Shown: one piece after another, positions 14,930 to 15,025 of the stretch
Layout: every line of letters begins with the position of its first letter
How positions within the stretch are numbered: position 1 is the stretch's first letter
Assembly (NCBI GenBank): GCA_052148715.1
Contig: JBKQHQ010000265.1
Location: forward strand, 1 to 15,025
From: JBKQHQ01 sp052148715
GTDB taxonomy: Bacteria; Pseudomonadota; Alphaproteobacteria; Rhizobiales; Xanthobacteraceae
DNA: 15,025 nucleotides
Direction of reading: 5' to 3'
Made by a program: the position numbers and the translations under genes
The notes under the pieces: generated by a model
Database searches by the model: none
What the model saw: only the letters and a program-made list of their open reading frames with translations
What the model was told of the DNA's origin: nothing

Positions 14930-15025
14930 GTGCGTCCGTGAGTCTGCACTGTCTGCGTGGTGAAAGTCCACGTCATGGGAGGTCACATCGCATGTAGCTG
15001 AAGGCAACTGCGTCACCGTGAGGTG
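14930..15025 (+). mobile_element. Putative group II intron, 5' end only (class C-like), cut by the window edge
   Basis: The sequence starts with GTGCG, the bacterial group II intron 5' consensus GUGYG. It then has a hairpin CGTGG-TGAAAGT-CCACG (14956-14972). Its stem and 7-base UGARAGU loop match the early domain I hairpin that I recall from the Oceanobacillus iheyensis class C intron (GGG-UGAGAGU-CCC). The following GTAGCTGAAGGCAACTGC and CACCGTGAGGTG also read like domain I. It begins four bases after a GC-rich stem, which is the known preference of class C introns. Domains II-VI and the reverse transcriptase would lie beyond 15025, so class and completeness are unproven. Confidence 0.72.

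Noticed and set aside
14789..15016. 75-codon minus-strand frame across the second repeat composite and the intron start
   Set aside because: Its codons come from palindromic repeat and intron-like RNA sequence, and it has no protein features.

Overview
The window is high-GC DNA read as an alphaproteobacterial chromosome, probably Hyphomicrobiales (Bradyrhizobium/Xanthobacteraceae-like). That placement is inferred from the sdhC-D-A-B order, the style of the RlmN, ArgG and Sdh proteins, and GC-rich palindromic repeats of the kind common in these genomes. It is mostly core metabolism, with mobile or repetitive DNA at both ends.

Left end: an apparently complete IS1634-type insertion sequence (1-2005) with perfect 16-bp terminal inverted repeats sits 113 bp upstream of rlmN. 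After rlmN come a small four-helix membrane protein (3361-3801), a convergent small protein with a ribbon-helix-helix-like core (3814-4083, minus), a PAP2-type phosphatase (4216-5244) and argG (5367-6614). A glutathione S-transferase-like gene (6618-7427, minus) converges on argG with 3 bp between the stops.

Centre: the succinate dehydrogenase operon sdhCDAB runs on the minus strand (11110 down to 7589). Its junctions are tight: sdhC and sdhD overlap by 4 bp, sdhD and sdhA are 4 bp apart, and an 87-bp spacer precedes sdhB. A LysR-type regulator (11342-12229, plus) is divergent from sdhC. The shared region holds a good T-N11-A LysR-box candidate, so autoregulation and possible control of sdh are plausible.

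Right end: after about 370 bp without a convincing gene come a secreted fasciclin-domain protein (12600-13172), a four-helix cytochrome b561-type protein (13348-13983) and a tightly coupled molybdopterin oxidoreductase of the sulfite oxidase/MsrP fold (13995-14768). The oxidoreductase carries both a twin-arginine motif and a lipobox. The last two genes look like a membrane-anchored molybdoenzyme plus its quinol-linked haem b partner. The pair is bracketed by two unrelated but similarly built inverted-repeat composites (13178-13322 and 14796-14929).

The last 96 bases (14930-15025) look like the 5' end of a group II intron. It begins with GTGCG and has a small hairpin with a TGAAAGT loop. It starts exactly where the second palindromic repeat stops matching its partner, four bases past the stem. 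This is the placement known for class C (IIC) introns, and I consider it the most interesting observation here. I saw no CRISPR array, tRNA, rRNA, phage module or recognisable defence system.
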